Source of the DNA: Colius striatus
Taxonomy: Eukaryota; Chordata; Aves; Coliiformes; Coliidae
Assembly (NCBI RefSeq): GCF_028858725.1
Contig: NC_084781.1
Span: 4,720,513-4,784,512 of the forward strand
DNA: 64,000 nucleotides
Direction: 5' to 3'
Below the pieces are notes generated by a model, which did no database searches, had not been told where the DNA came from, and saw nothing but the letters and a program-made list of their open reading frames with translations. The first letter of the stretch is position 1, and each line of letters opens with the position of its first letter. Below are positions 27,401 to 38,935 of this stretch, piece after piece. The position numbers were made by a program, and so were the translations under genes.

Positions 27401-30400
27401 TGAACTGAGAATCAAGTGTCACTTCCAATACACATCCTGTTAGTATGTGTACTGGACGTACAAGGGACACAGTCTGTCTTCAGCAGGACACTTGACAGTA
27501 TCCAAGTAACTAATATGACAATGATTACAACTAAATTATGTCAAGTGCAGGAACTAACGCGCCATGCCTCCAGAGCCTTTCCATCTCAGGTATTCAGCCT
27601 CAGGAAGGACATCACTCATTTGCTTTCCTAGCACCAGCACAATTTAATGAAGTACTTTACCAACTGACATCACAGAGCCCAGAAGTTTTAGTGTTGTCAA
27701 AACAAAGCTTAAAATAGTCAGGTAGATAATATTTAAGTGCTTGCCAGCAAATGTAAACAGCAACATTTCTTATTTACCATCAGACTTTGCTAAATGGTGC
27801 AACTATGCAAGAAAGGGTTCCGGTCCATTGGTCTTAGAAGTCAAACAGACACAATACTGAACATAGACAAGGAAAGGATGCAGAGTAATAACAAAGACTA
27901 AGTGATGTTTAGTAGACAATTTGTGAATGTCACAGTCTGAACATTGTTTGTTTTGCTTTTACTATTTATACTTATGCTTACATTTTAAACATAAGGACAC
28001 TGTTTTTTCCTGTCATATTTAATGTATTTTTAAATGCTGGAGTTCTTTAACAAAAAAAAGAGTAAATGTTTCTTCCTGTCTTTTTCTAAGTGTGCTGTTC
28101 CTTTTTTATATGTATCCTGCCTTGTATTTTATCCCTTGTACACTCTTAATCAAACACTGCACATTTTACATTCCTTTTCATTTTACTAAATGCTTTGCCA
28201 CTGCTTTCCCTGACCTTATTTTGAGCCTTCTCTTCTGATGTTAAGACATTATCTACAACCAGGCTCTTGACACTTAGCTTAATCAAGCTGAGACATGAAC
28301 TAACACTTCTATTCTTTAAACTGAATAATTATTCAAAATAGGGCCACAGAACAACATAACATCACCTATCAGAAGACATGCATTCAAATCTATTTCTGTT
28401 AGTGCTATTTGACATCTCCTACACAAGAAAAATCTAGGTATCTCAAAGCAGATAAAAATATCAGGACTACAGTAAAAGAAGGGAGAGTGCTTAGGCAAGA
28501 ATATTTGAAGAGTCTTAGAGATGCCACAAGATTTATCTTTATTAGCATCTCAGATTACCCAGTTTAGAAACTCAAGGATAATACAAATCGAAATAAGTCT
28601 CCTACTGTTCATTTTCAGAGGGAAGGAAGAGATATTCAATGAGAAACATGGAGGATAATGCCTTGAAAGCAAGAGCCTAAGTTTAATTTTCAAGCAGCAC
28701 AACCAATACACTTCCTTGGTGTCCTAGAAGGACTGCCTTGAGGTTTAAGAGGATTCAGTCTCCAGACCAAGGCAAAAACTGCTCCTCTTCAAGATACTTT
28801 GCTTAACGACAAGCTATAGCACTGAGCTGGCCAGTGTGGGAGGCAATGATAGGAATTATGAAAGGCCAAAGACACTACCAAGAACACTGGAAAAAATGGG
28901 AGGAAAAAAAGGAACAGTTAATGTCAAAAATCCTGTTGATTATATTCAAAAGCTTCTTGGGAAAGCAGGGAAACAGAAGCAGGCACTGAAACTACTCACT
29001 GAACAGGATTCACACCAAATGCTTAAGGCATATATTTACTAGGAGACCCCACTTCTTGAAACAATCAAAAGATCTTGGGATTAAGTCATAAAATAAGTAA
29101 ATAACTAGTACCAGTGTCTGCATCTCCTTCCCCAGGCAAATATATGAATGCCTACCTTTTAGATGGACAGACAAATTATCTTCAATGCCTGTATCAGTAC
29201 TTATATAATACAATGCAGAATAGTTTTGACAGTAAAAAGAAGACTACTTTGATTTCCAATAGGAAGACTGTGGTCAATGCTGCCACCCTCAAGGACCAAG
29301 CAACTCTTCTCCTATATGGGTCATGCTCCTCAATACAGAAGTCAATTTGAGCAAGATTAGTCTGAGATGATCCCAAATGAACACCTACAAAGCTCACTAG
29401 TGACCTCAGCAACTTCTGCTCCCCAGGGTAAGATGCATGGTTCTCCACAAGCATCTCTAAATAGGATAGCAGTTGGCATTAAACACCCAGAACAGCAACC
29501 TTAAAGCACACCAATGTGCAAACAATTGTCCCCAGGAAGAAAGTGGAGGGGGGCAACATGGAGGAGGACAACCCATACGTGACTGTCATTGGTGTGTCAG
29601 CACTCAAACCCTACCATGATAAGTCAGTCTAACAGCTCTCTGTAGAATAGACTCTATCAGGCTGGAAAAGTGAAATAGATCCCTCCATCTTGCAGCAGGG
29701 TTTGTTTCACATTTTCCTTGGCTACTATGGATATCCCTTTGACAGTGAATGGTACTTGAAAAGCTCAGAGTACAGGCAGGCCATTTCCCCAGACTTTTCA
29801 TGCAACCCTTCACACCCTCTAGGCTTTCAATAACTAGCTGTTGTTGGTTGTTTTTTGGGCCTTTTTTTGCTGCCAAATGTATTACACCCTGATTCCTGAG
29901 GATATGGAGAAGATTTTTCAAAGTCTAAGACTGCAGTAGCCTATATCCCAGCACTGTTCCTAATCTATACATTTGAAACACTAATAAATGCCATAACAGG
30001 AGTTACATGCACTGGGAGAATTATACAATTGGGCTAACAGATGAAATATCATTCCTGCCTCCACCCAAATAATCATGACGCCCACAGCTCTACTCAAAAC
30101 TAGAAAATCAAGCTCACCTCCACTTCTGTCTGCAGCAAAATCCCTAACAATCTAGGCAGAATGAACTGGTAGCATTTGCTTCCTAGCCAATAGTAAACAT
30201 CAAACAGTACTCTCTTCTGACAGCTTGAATAAAACAACAAAAAAAGAGTTTATGCACAAACAATGTCAACTACTAATTTGCAAACATAATGAAGGCACAA
30301 TGATGAAAAACACCAGAAGACTTGCCTTGATGACTTACACTTTAGTCCATAGAAACAGATGTGCTGCAGTCCACTTTCCACAAATATTAGATATTTCAAA

Positions 30401-33400
30401 CTGTACTAATTAAATAAATGTATGATAAGAACATCTAGCTACTCAATATTAGTGAGGTGTGACTTTCTATGAAATTCTTACTCTGTTGGAAAAAAACAAA
30501 TCCCTTTTTTCCACCTTACAGTTAAAGAAGTCCTAGTTACTACAGGGATTTACAAATGGCCAAAGACAGAGAAAGTGCATCTATGCAGATAAGAAACAGT
30601 TAGAGTCTATTTTAGTACCAAGTCAGGAGCAAACAGGCAATTAAAACTGCTCAAGGGTAATTATGTGTAAATTCTACCTCTCCTATTTTCCAATCATAGC
30701 AACAGAAACTACAGCACTGTTATAAATAAAACTCATTTGCAAGCAACTGCATAGGAAGAGCCATCAGTTCCTCAATGAGATACTGCGAGAGCAGCAAGAG
30801 CCTCCAGTCTGCACTTCAATAAACAGAAAGAAGCATAAAGCAAGTTCTGTAGCTGTGCAATTGCTCAACTCTGCAGCGTGTTTGGAATGGTTACAGGAAG
30901 AAAAACACAGTTAACTATGAGACCAAAAAAAAAAAACCCAATTAATTGCATACAAATGTTTCTTTAGTGTCATAACAGGATACAGCAGAGCTCTGATCAT
31001 CCTTTAGTGGCCAACCAGAGCCTGAAAATGGCCGGACTTCATCCTGGCCCCAGTATGTCCTTGCAAAGAATAAAAGCCTTATCTCGCTCAGCCATGTGTC
31101 GCCTGCCTCGAACAGCAGAACAGAACAACGCCCAGCGCCAGCCGGGGCCAGAGGAGCTCTGAAGCAGCGAACCAACGCGTGCGCGTTCGCATGTGCTCTG
31201 ACAGAAGTAACAGGAAAACACCGCCTCTAACATCCCCTGCCCAGCCACCCACTGCCCAGAGGGAGGTCCCAAAGCTGGCCTCAGATGGCCTCTGTAGTCA
31301 AATCTCCCCCTTCTAAAATCCTCACACTGACAGCCCAAAACAGCACCCGGCAAATTTGAGGAAGAGGAAAAATAGAAACTGACAGGCTAAAAGGGATGGT
31401 AAATCTCACCTAAGTCGAGAGCTTTTGGTCATTCACCTGTCAGACTTCAGATACCTACTTCAGGGTAAGAAATGGTCCCCTAGATGTGCCTGTTTCCTTC
31501 CACTAACTATAAAGACAATCTAGATGAACAGCTCAGATAGAGATGTCTACCTTAAAACACTTCTTAAGATAAATGCCACCTAAGTAGGCCTCTAAACAAA
31601 CACAGCATAGCTAAGAGAGGATTAAATTAAGAGGGCGTAAATGTTTACAAACATAAAGTGGCAAAGCAATAAGGCTGAAGATGAATTTGTTTGATATGGT
31701 CCACTGGGCAACAGGATTATGAAAAGAAGCAGCTGACAAAGTAGAAGAACATCTTGAAAGAAAAGAAGGGGAAGTAAATAACACTGCTTAAAGACCTGAC
31801 TCTCATACCATCAGAAGCCACACAAGGCACTATGGCTATCCTGGATCACTTTTTGCTCATATATTTTTTAAATCTCAAGTGCTACATTACCTGATAATTT
31901 TTTTTACTAGCACCCTGGAAAGAGTTTCTCCAAATGCTGAGTAGCTGACTGCAAATGGCATGTGTCAGATGTTTCTTCAGTAGACTTGCTGAGAAGTCAT
32001 TTACACTCTTAGAAACCTTAGCATCTGCCTTTTTGTTTAATAGCTGGTATTCCCCCTATTCCCCCAGCAACTCAACTCCCTTAAGAATCAAGAATTCTGG
32101 AGCCAGCTGGGTAAGAGAATCCAACTCAGGGATGAAGCATAACCATTACTAAAATTAAATGAATTAAGGTTTGGTCCACAGAGACAATTATCCCAGACAC
32201 ATGAGATATGAACTGGCGTGACTGTATTTTAGCACAGTCTCAGACACCAAAATCCGTAATATTTCCTTGGGAAAAAGAACACTGAGGAAAAAAAAGGTGG
32301 AGGCTTAATTAAAACATCATTTATCATACTGGCTACAGAACAGCACTAGAAATGTCCACTCATACATTCCTTCTAATATATACTTTAATGCCATACATGC
32401 CATTGCCAAGACAAACATAAAAGACATAAAATATGGAAAGGATGGGACAAGTGCAACCTGGGAAAGGGAAATGTCAAACAGCTATCAAAACACATGGCAT
32501 GATTACCATCTCCCACTGAAGGGATACAAAAGGAACTATTCCCTATATGTAACAGGGATTTAAGCAGCTATAAGTATGTAAAATGAAAGTATGTAAAGTT
32601 AATATGGAGAAAAATGCAGGCCCATGCTACCTTATTATATTCATAATATCATTTGGCACAGGTGCAAGCTGGGTTCTTCTCTTTTAAAGCAGTTCCCAAC
32701 TCAATCCCACCAAGGAAGGTCACTGATAAATACAGAGAGAATTGAACATGCCACATGATTTATGCAATGTAGATCTAATGACACTAGAAGCATCGAGTTT
32801 ATTTATATTGCACCTGCTTTACATTCCAAGCTTAGGAGACAGATTTAAGGAGGCAATACAGTGGTTTCTTGGGCCTAATGGGAAAACAAGCTTTCCACCA
32901 ATATACTGCTAGGACAATAGTGACTGTAAAACATCTCCCACCAGACCCTGCACAATACTGTAGATAACAAGGAGCAGCCTTGCTCCAGACACTAGGTAAG
33001 CACATGTCCACACAATGACAAAAGGCACCAGCACATGAACTGCTCTGATGAAAGGTTCAGCTGGGGAATAAATGGGCCATGACAACTGAACTCCCTTTGC
33101 ACCCCCAGAGCTAAGGTTCCCTCAGACCAGAGGTAAAGAGTAGTGGCAAGGCCAGGCCCTGGTTTCTTGCATTCCCAACCATCACACAATCCTCCCGCCA
33201 GACATTAAAAGTCTTTTGAACCAAAACCTTAACAGAACACCAAACACAAACAGCCTCTTGACATGACTGAAAGCAAAAGGAAATGAGACATTTTTTGTCT
33301 GTGCTACATTTCCAATTTGGTTCTTCCAATTCAATAATGGAAAGTATTTTGCTTTACTAACACACAAATCAAATTCCCTGTCCTCATGCTGTTCCTTCCC

Positions 33401-34515
33401 ATGCATCTCTCAACTGCTTCTTGCTAGAAAAACCATGCTGCTCTTTTTCGTATCTTGCAACCTGCCATAAAATATACACTCTTAAATACATGACAAAACT
33501 CCCAAAAAGGCACTGAAACACCACTCGAAGTCTAAAAGGTGATCTCATGCACCCAAAAGCATCATTGTCCCTCTGTCCCAGCCCTGGCTTCTCACTTGTG
33601 CTAGAACTGCTAGCAGGTGTTGCTCATGAAAGGCGCAAGCAGAGAGGTCTTTATCACACACATTCACACCTTAACCACCAAATACGCAGCACAAAGAGGA
33701 ATATTATAAAATAGATCATGTTTTTTCACCTTTCAAGCGTAAAAAGGTATCTTTTGCTCCCATCAAAAAAACGATGACACTTATTCCATGCTTCTGTCTC
33801 AAGAGGTTTCCTACTTGATGCTTTTTCTCACAAAAAAATCCACATTTTTTCCTCTGCTTCTGAAGCATCCCTGTACAAGCTAGAGACTGCTAATGAAAGG
33901 CACATGGCAGCACCTGCAGAGAAGCCCAGAGGCCTGAGCAGGTATCTGAAGCAAGGAACAGATTACTGCTAAGGTAGTGTAGATACCAGCAGACATTCCT
34001 GCTCATCAACTATCCTTCCTGCTCTCACCTGAAGTGACCTCTCTCTGGAAGGCTACAATGCCTGACCTAACAAGAAGCAAGAGCATCCTCCACGCAGTTT
34101 TTGAGTTCACACTCCAGCTGTATCCTAAACTCGTGTAACTTTTTCTGCTTTAACTTCTTGCACAAACAGTTCCTTTTGGTCTTCCTCCCAGCACCAGCCC
34201 ATCCTGGAAGCTGTATTACAATCCCTGCTTCTTACAAAGTCAGCCTGGCAGGCTTGAAAGCAGTTAGACTTGAAATACTCCAGTTTCAAAGTTAATGCAG
34301 TTGCCTTGACAGTCAACCACCCCAAGTATGTACAGATTCCCAGAAACTCGGATTTAATCCCGCATTTCTGATCTCATCTGTCATGCTGTCACTGAAGTCA
34401 GAATGCCAAGTACACAAGCTCTGAGAAAAGCCTGGACCTCAGAAAAAAAACAAAGAAAAAAAGAAATCTCATTGTATACTGACCTGTCCGTGATTGTGGA
34501 CTGTGTGCCACTCAT
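3420..34515 (-). CDS. ARHGEF12: ARHGEF12 (LARG), 5' part of coding region, four exons
   Basis: Coding segments join 34515-34484, 5847-5824, 5125-5037 and 3476-3420 on the minus strand. They give 202 nt in one frame with consistent junction phases (2, 2, 1, 1). The protein starts MSGTQSTITD, continues RFPLKKPTRHGSIL, then DKKQKVER, DFDPTD and SSSKKTKSSSEESRSE. This is the N-terminal region of ARHGEF12 that precedes its PDZ domain, as I recall the family. ARHGEF12 is an RGS-type RhoGEF that couples Galpha12/13 to RhoA. Its PDZ, RGS-like, DH and PH domains are encoded further left, outside the window; I found no PDZ exon in 1-3419. The first intron is 28,636 bp. The orientation and position next to TLCD5 agree with human synteny. 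Identification is confident, but only the first 67 codons are visible. Confidence 0.95.
3477..5036 (-). other. ARHGEF12: ARHGEF12 intron between coding exons 3 and 4
   Basis: 1,560 bp of AT-rich sequence bounded by a GT donor and an AG acceptor. No gene, RNA or repeat that I recognise. Confidence 0.8.
5037..5125 (-). CDS. ARHGEF12: ARHGEF12 coding exon 3
   Basis: An 89-nt exon with acceptor tgatgcag and donor gtaaag. It reads (R)HGSIL, SRESPADKKQKVER, CSSTHDFDPT and a split D. The region is basic and serine-rich and lies N-terminal to the PDZ domain. Human, from memory, reads IASHDFDP where this reads CSSTHDFDP, so the exon carries a small local change. Confidence 0.93.
5126..5823 (-). other. 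ARHGEF12: ARHGEF12 intron between coding exons 2 and 3
   Basis: 698 bp. It contains a C-homopolymer tract near 5534-5551 and is otherwise unremarkable AT-rich sequence. Confidence 0.8.
5534..5551. repeat. poly-C tract
   Basis: An almost pure C run interrupted by one A. It is a simple low-complexity repeat inside an ARHGEF12 intron, likely length-polymorphic and prone to sequencing error. Confidence 0.85.
5824..5847 (-). CDS. ARHGEF12: ARHGEF12 coding exon 2, 24-nt microexon
   Basis: A 24-nt exon is flanked by a pyrimidine-rich acceptor (ttcttttcag) and a gtgagt donor. It supplies FPLKKPT plus the split codons on both sides. Its length is a multiple of three and both neighbouring junctions have the same phase, so skipping it would keep the frame (D-R-H). 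The peptide is the conserved RFPLKKP segment of ARHGEF12. Confidence 0.92.
6690..7110. other. GC-rich block in ARHGEF12 intron 1
   Basis: About 400 bp clearly richer in G+C than the flanking intron, with a low stop density that leaves overlapping open frames on both strands. The frames have no recognisable protein. On the minus strand, around 6938-6951, the sequence CTGGCAGGTGGCCA partly resembles a CTCF core. It may be an intronic enhancer or an old insertion; the function is unknown. Confidence 0.4.
8308..8425. repeat. ancient amniote interspersed repeat with imperfect palindrome
   Basis: Two halves are imperfect inverted copies: a left arm around GCCCCAACCTTGG..TTCATGTGCCTAACTTT and a right arm around CACATGCCTGAAATTAAGC..GTTTGCAC. 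Between them lies TTCCATTTACTTCAGCAGGAC, cut here to its core. This resembles a widespread old amniote repeat that I recognise by pattern but cannot name with certainty. Confidence 0.45.
13605..13715 (-). repeat. possible MIR/CORE-SINE relic
   Basis: The segment TTTACAAATGAA followed by GCACAGAGAGGACCAAG resembles the reverse complement of the MIR 3' half (the part read as TTACAGATGAGGAAACTGAGGCACAGAG). It is strongly decayed, so confidence is low. Confidence 0.3.
16090..16206. repeat. degenerate TA/TG-rich low-complexity tract
   Basis: A run of alternating purine-pyrimidine words (TATATG, TGTACAT, TATACACATATG) in the middle of the large intron. It looks like a decayed dinucleotide microsatellite. 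Confidence 0.6.
20698..20840 (-). repeat. MIR/CORE-SINE relic
   Basis: AAAATAGGAAACTGAGGTAC followed by AGAAACAGGAAATTA and a tail like CCAGTACTCAGCTGTTCTATC follow the reverse MIR pattern (AGATGAGGAAACTGAGGCAC ... GCTCTATCC). The element therefore lies on the minus strand. It is diverged but collinear over about 140 bp. Confidence 0.5.
30940..31345. other. CpG-enriched block in ARHGEF12 intron 1, possibly an LTR fragment
   Basis: In a CpG-poor intron this block has many CpGs. At 31174-31187 it contains a perfect inverted repeat, AACGCG-TG-CGCGTT, which is also close to an NRF1-type motif. On the plus strand AATAAAAGCCTT near 31069 is followed by about 55 bases ending in AACAGAACA, a layout like an LTR poly(A)/R-U5 end. 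Neither target-site duplications nor internal retroviral sequence was seen. An alternative intronic promoter is the other reading. Confidence 0.3.
34484..34515 (-). CDS. ARHGEF12: ARHGEF12 first coding segment (start codon)
   Basis: ATG at 34515-34513 begins MSGTQSTITD. The segment ends in a split AG followed by a GT donor (read as gtcagt) at 34483. The three bases before the ATG are CCA, so the -3 position is C and the start context is not optimal. The start is chosen because the peptide matches the conserved ARHGEF12 N-terminus. The exon continues 5' as untranslated sequence toward the CpG island. A possible acceptor (ttcctgcag) lies about 50 bases upstream of the ATG, so an extra 5' non-coding exon cannot be excluded. 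Confidence 0.93.
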
Positions 34516-35300
34516 TGGAGCCTTTGGCAAGAAGTCGTATTATCCAATTTACATTTTACTATTACTGCAGGAATATTATTGAGGCTTTGACCCCACATGC
34601 ACTGAGGTTCAGGATCCAGCCTTGCTCCAGAAGAGGCATGCACAAATTCAGTTCAAGGGCAGGGGGAAGGAAAAAAAAGTCCAGAACAACTTCAAAACTC
34701 GTCTTGCAGTCACCTAGAATATCCAGACCACGGAAGTGGGGTGTGGGAGACTGTTCAAGAAAAACTCCAACAAAACAAAAACAAAACAAAACAGGAGAAA
34801 AAAAAACCCAAAACCAAGCTGTTCCCCTCGATGCTCCCTTAAGCCCTAGGGAAGAGGGGAAAAGTAGCGCGGGCCGAAAATCTTCCGAAGCAACCAATCC
34901 TCACCGGTCCGGAGCTCCGGCGTGGAGGGGAACCCCCGGTGCACGAGCAGGCGGCAGGCCAGCAACAGCCGGGACGCGTCGGAGCGGGGCCGCTGCTCAC
35001 GGGGCCGCACGCCCCCGGCCCGGCTAGCTCTCGGCAGGAGGGGGTGTCCGCCGGGCGCGGGGTCCCCGCTCCCCGCCGCTGTTTACGGCCTCAGGCCCGC
35101 GGGGGGCGGGCGGCGCGCCCCGCCAGCTGCCGGTGTCCTGAGGGCCGCCGCGCAGGGGCCCATGTCCCGCTGCCGGCCTGCCCCGACCCCCCGCCCGCCG
35201 GCTCGCCCGCGGGGGGGTCGGGAAAGGCGGCCGCCCCGCTGCCGCCGCCGCCGCCTTTAGGCCCAGAAGTCCATGCCCCGCCGCTCCGCCTGTCCCGCTT
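34516..35300 (-). promoter_or_regulatory. ARHGEF12: ARHGEF12 5' UTR / proximal promoter region
   Basis: The sequence upstream of the ATG is AT-rich for about 340 bases, then enters the CpG island. No TATA box is evident; the island suggests dispersed initiation. The exact start site cannot be placed from sequence alone. A forward CCAAT (accaatcc) lies near 34890. Confidence 0.5.
34769..34793. repeat. (CAAAA)n simple repeat
   Basis: A short CAAAA-type microsatellite about 260 bases upstream of the ARHGEF12 ATG, so it may be transcribed in the 5' UTR. Confidence 0.75.
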
Positions 35301-36020
35301 CGGCCCGAGCTAGAGCGGGGCGCGGCGGCCCGGCCTGCCGGCGAGGCCCCGGGTGGGCTCGGTCCGCTCGGCTGCGGAGCCGGCGGCTTTCGGCCTGCGC
35401 GCGCCTCAGTACCGGCCCTGTCTGGGGCAAAGTCCCGCTCCTGCCGCCGCTCTCGGCCCGGTTCCGGCCCAACTGCGCTGCTGCGAGGCGGGAGCGGCTC
35501 GTCCCGGAGGAGCCCGTGCCGTGCTGCGCCGAGCCGGGCCGGGCAGGCTCCGCGCTCGCCCCTCCCCCGCGCCGCCTCCCCGCACTCCCCCCGCGCTTTC
35601 GGGGGGCTCGTACCTCACAGCCGCCTCACAACCTCCCCGCCCCTCCTGCCGTATCCTTCCGCCGGCGCTCCGCCCGCCCGACCCCTCCGCCGGCAGCAGG
35701 CCGCCCCTCCTCCTTCCCGCCCTGCGGGCCGCCACTCCTCTTCCTCTGGGGCCGCGGGTCTGCTTCCTTCCCCCTTCAGGAGGGGACCGGGAAGAGGTTT
35801 CCCTTCACCGCCCCATGCAGCCCCTTCTCCGGGGATCGCCTGGGGCTGGTCTCCGGCGAGCACACGTCAGCTCCGCATCCCCCCCGCCTCTCCTCAGGGC
35901 TCCCAGCGAGCCGCCGTGCCCGCCCCGGCCTGCCCCGGCTGAGGGCGGAGGAACGCGGGCGCCAGGCCGGGCTCCTCCGCGCTCTCTGGCCCCGGCCGCC
36001 ACAGCCTCAGCCTTCGCCAG
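34860..36020 (-). promoter_or_regulatory. ARHGEF12: CpG island, ARHGEF12 promoter
   Basis: About 1.16 kb of dense CpG with GC-box-like GGGCGG words (for example near 35105). It begins about 345 bases upstream of the ARHGEF12 start codon. Very long open frames on both strands here are caused by GC richness, not by coding. It could be bidirectional, but no plus-strand gene is recognisable to the right. Confidence 0.85.
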
Positions 36021-38382
36021 GTGAGCAGGGTGTTTCCTTCTCTTCGCACCACAGCTTAATAACAGTTACTCGTCCCGTGGCCTGCCCTATCACAGCCGGG
36101 GAGCTTTCCCTCTCTTGGGGGCTGTTGCGAGCAGGGAGCGTCCGTGCCTCCATTTGCGTGGCAGGCAGTGTAGAAAATAGGACACCGAAGAAACTTCTAA
36201 CAGAAAGAAAATCAACATCAAATCAAAATAGGAAGGTGTCAGGAGCCGTTGGAGCCCCAAGGAGTCACCATCTGTGCTGTTTCCTCTCAGACCTTTATTT
36301 CTTAACTCTGTATTGAATCTTGTGTTCCCTGCATTTCCACTATTAGGATTTTTTCTCACAGGTGAACAAAAATCTCAGTTCAGAACAAGAATTGATCCCA
36401 CTCTGCACATACATTGGCCTTAGAGAAACAGCAGCCAAGGGCTTGTTCCTGCTCCTCTCCTCTTAATGGATAAAAACTTCCCTCCCGTAGGAAAAGGCAA
36501 GCAACAGACTGTCTGTTGCTACACTGGTAATGTCAATGACATCCACATTTCAACATGTGTGGATTTCCCTCTCCTCCACCACAGCTCTCAACAGAAACAC
36601 ATCCTTGCTGGTACAGTGCTCTAACTCCCTGTCATTTATGCCACATCACTTTAGGGAGAAGCACCTGTCTCAACTCCACATGCTTTTGAACAGCAGAGCC
36701 TGTTTCTGACAATGGATGAACAGTATGAAGCTGTAACAGATCAGAAGCCCGGGTTCTAGATACATTACCTAATCCTAAAATCTCTTCCCAACACAAGGGG
36801 GTAAGTAAGATTCTAACTTCTCAAACACCTAGAAATAAAATCTATTTACTAGAAGTTCAGGAACCTTCCATGGTACTGCACCTCATGTTGCCAGGAATTA
36901 AAGCTCATGAGCACCACAGAAGAGGAGTGGAAAGCAGGATGGCTCTGCTGCCAGCGAGGGTGGGCATCAATACTTGGCCTTGCAACACAGAGGGACTTGT
37001 CGAACATCAGTCTTTCCTATTAAATGCCAGTCAGACAAAATAACCTTAATCCAAATCATATAGGACACCATCCTTCCTCCCTCTAATTAAGCTTACCTTG
37101 ATATACTTCTTCAAAGTCAGGACAATGGAGTTGGAAAGAGTCTGAAAAACAAGTTTCTGGAAACTCAGGACCAGGTACCTCATTAATCATACAAGACCAT
37201 ACCTTGCCTGAAGCTAGGACTCCGCTGCACTAAAACATACAGCTTTTTCCTCCTTGGAGCCAAGTGAGCATGAATCAGGAAGTCAGGAGACTTTGAGAGT
37301 CTGAAGAATTTTTTGTTTAGATGAAGTTCAGCGCAAAGAGGGGAAGCGTGGGATGAAATCATTTTCTACATGATGCTTGAAATATATATGGGGGACATTT
37401 ATACTTCCTGTTTTGGTTTCCTTTTGAGGAAGATAGAGGCTTGGGAAAAAAAAAAGAGAGAAAGGCATGTAGCCACGAGTGCCTCTCGTTCTGAAGCTGT
37501 ATGCAATACACTGGTCAGGGGTAATGGAATGACTGAATACCTCTATATTTATTCTATATCTCTTTATTGCATCTTCTCTGCTATAAATCCCTCCCTGCTT
37601 TTAACTCAGGGAACATCAAGTACTGTGCTTTGAGAGAGGAAGGCTCCTGGGAGACCTTCTGTTTCATGGCAGGCCCAACATTATTTGCATATTTGGCCTT
37701 GATGCTTTTTTATTACTTCTGTTTTATTGTGCATGACAATATAATGACAATAACAATTAGCTGGAGGAAATTCTAAAAATAAAAATAAAATACAGGAATG
37801 GAAAGGAAACATCCCCTCCTGCAGTAAATGGATGTAAAATTCATGACGTGAGTGGGATGAACGTTTGCCAAAAATGTACTCACAATTGTCAGAAGAAACA
37901 TCACACAAAACTACCTCAATGACAAAAAGGAAGCATAAACCCCTTATGCTACATGGTTCAGTAGATTAACTCCTGCTCATAATGGGCTGCTTTCACATTT
38001 CAATGTTTAATGCAACAATTAAAAAGAAGAAGCACTAATAAACCAATTCAAAAGTAGACTCTGAAGCCATAACTGCTTCTCTTTCCTGCAAATGCTCTTT
38101 TTTTGGTGGGAGCTGATTGTATACTTAGGTTAACATAGATGCCTATTTATGATTCTTCTCCTGCCTGGGCAGTTTTACAGGGTGAAATCCAGGGTGGGGT
38201 ATGGGGAAGTCAATAAGCAATTACATTGTGCAGTACCAATTAAAATAGATTTTTTTTCTTTTGGTAGCTATAAAGTCCTCAGCCTGAATTTATTTATACT
38301 ACCCTCAAAGAGACGTAGATTCTAGAAGCAGAAAGTGCACAGTGACCTCACCAGCCTGTGTCTTCAGGGCAAAGCACCAATG
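36021..38382. other. intergenic, upstream of ARHGEF12
   Basis: Unique AT-rich sequence with no recognised gene or repeat. Confidence 0.6.
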
Positions 38383-38751
38383 TCACAGAATGCCTGAATG
38401 GTGGGGTTGGAAGGGCTCTGCAGAGCTCATCCAGTCCAAACCCCTCCTAAAGCAGGTTCCTCTCGATCAAGGGGCACTGGAATGTGTCCAGGTGGGTTTG
38501 GAAACCTGAGAAGGAGCCTCCACACTCTCCCTGGGCAGCCTGGGCCAGGGCTCCCTCACCTCAACACCAAACAAGTTTCTCCTCATGTTCCAGAGGAACT
38601 TCCTGTGTTCCAGCTTGTGCCTTGTCCTGACATGGGCCACCACGGAAAAACGACTGGCTTCATCCTCTTGACACCTGTCCATCAAGTGCCCCCTCAGCCT
38701 TTTCTTCTCCAGGCTGAACAGCCCCAGGTCCCGCAGCTTTCCAGTCCCCTC
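38383..38751 (-). mobile_element. CR1 LINE 3' fragment, reverse orientation
   Basis: The plus strand shows the complement of a CR1 3' end: CACAGAATG then GGTTGGAAGGG, CATCCAGTCCAAACCCC, CAGGTGGGTTT, GGCAGCCTGGGCCAGGGCTC, AAGTTTCTCCTCATGTTCC, GGAACTTCCTGTGTTCCAGC, TTCTTCTCCAGGCTGAACAG and CCAGTCCCCT. The sense strand is therefore minus, with the 3' end at the left. It is 5'-truncated and non-coding. CR1 is the dominant LINE of birds and other reptiles. Confidence 0.9.
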
Positions 38752-38935
38752 CGGAAGAGGCTGGCTGACTGCAAACGGTGTCCCCGCGGCTCCTCGGCAG
38801 AGCCCCGTTCAGCTCTCGGCAGAGCAGCCGCGGCTCACCGGGGAGCTGTTGCCATCTGCTGGGACCGACCCGCACGGCACCTCTCGGCCCGCCCGCCCCA
38901 CAGCAGCTCCGCACTGATGGCTGCTCAAAGCGCGG
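38752..38935. promoter_or_regulatory. GC-rich block with CTCF-like motif
   Basis: A short GC/CpG-rich segment abuts the CR1 fragment. On the minus strand at 38862-38849 it reads CCAGCAGATGGCAA, which fits the CTCF core CCASYAGRKGGCRS at 13 of 14 positions. It could be an insulator between ARHGEF12 and the TLCD5 pair. The role is inference. Confidence 0.4.

Larger units (their letters stand above)
5848..34483 (-). other. ARHGEF12: ARHGEF12 first intron (28.6 kb)
   Basis: A single intron between the ATG exon and the 24-nt microexon. Most of it is AT-rich and without stable coding potential; the short open frames on both strands have no recognisable domain. Recognisable islands within it are listed separately: a GC-rich block at about 6.7-7.1 kb, an ancient palindromic repeat at 8.3 kb, possible MIR relics at 13.6 and 20.7 kb, a TG/TA-rich tract at 16.1 kb and a CpG-rich block at 31.0-31.3 kb. 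I see nothing identifiable in the remaining stretches (about 7.2-8.2, 8.5-13.5, 13.8-16.0, 16.3-20.6, 20.9-30.9 and 31.4-34.4 kb). Confidence 0.85.

Noticed and set aside
34922-36316. Long plus-strand open frames (up to about 350 codons) in the ARHGEF12 CpG island
   Set aside because: Overlapping frames are open on both strands, with Arg/Pro/Ala/Gly-rich composition and no domain. Low stop density in GC-rich DNA explains them.
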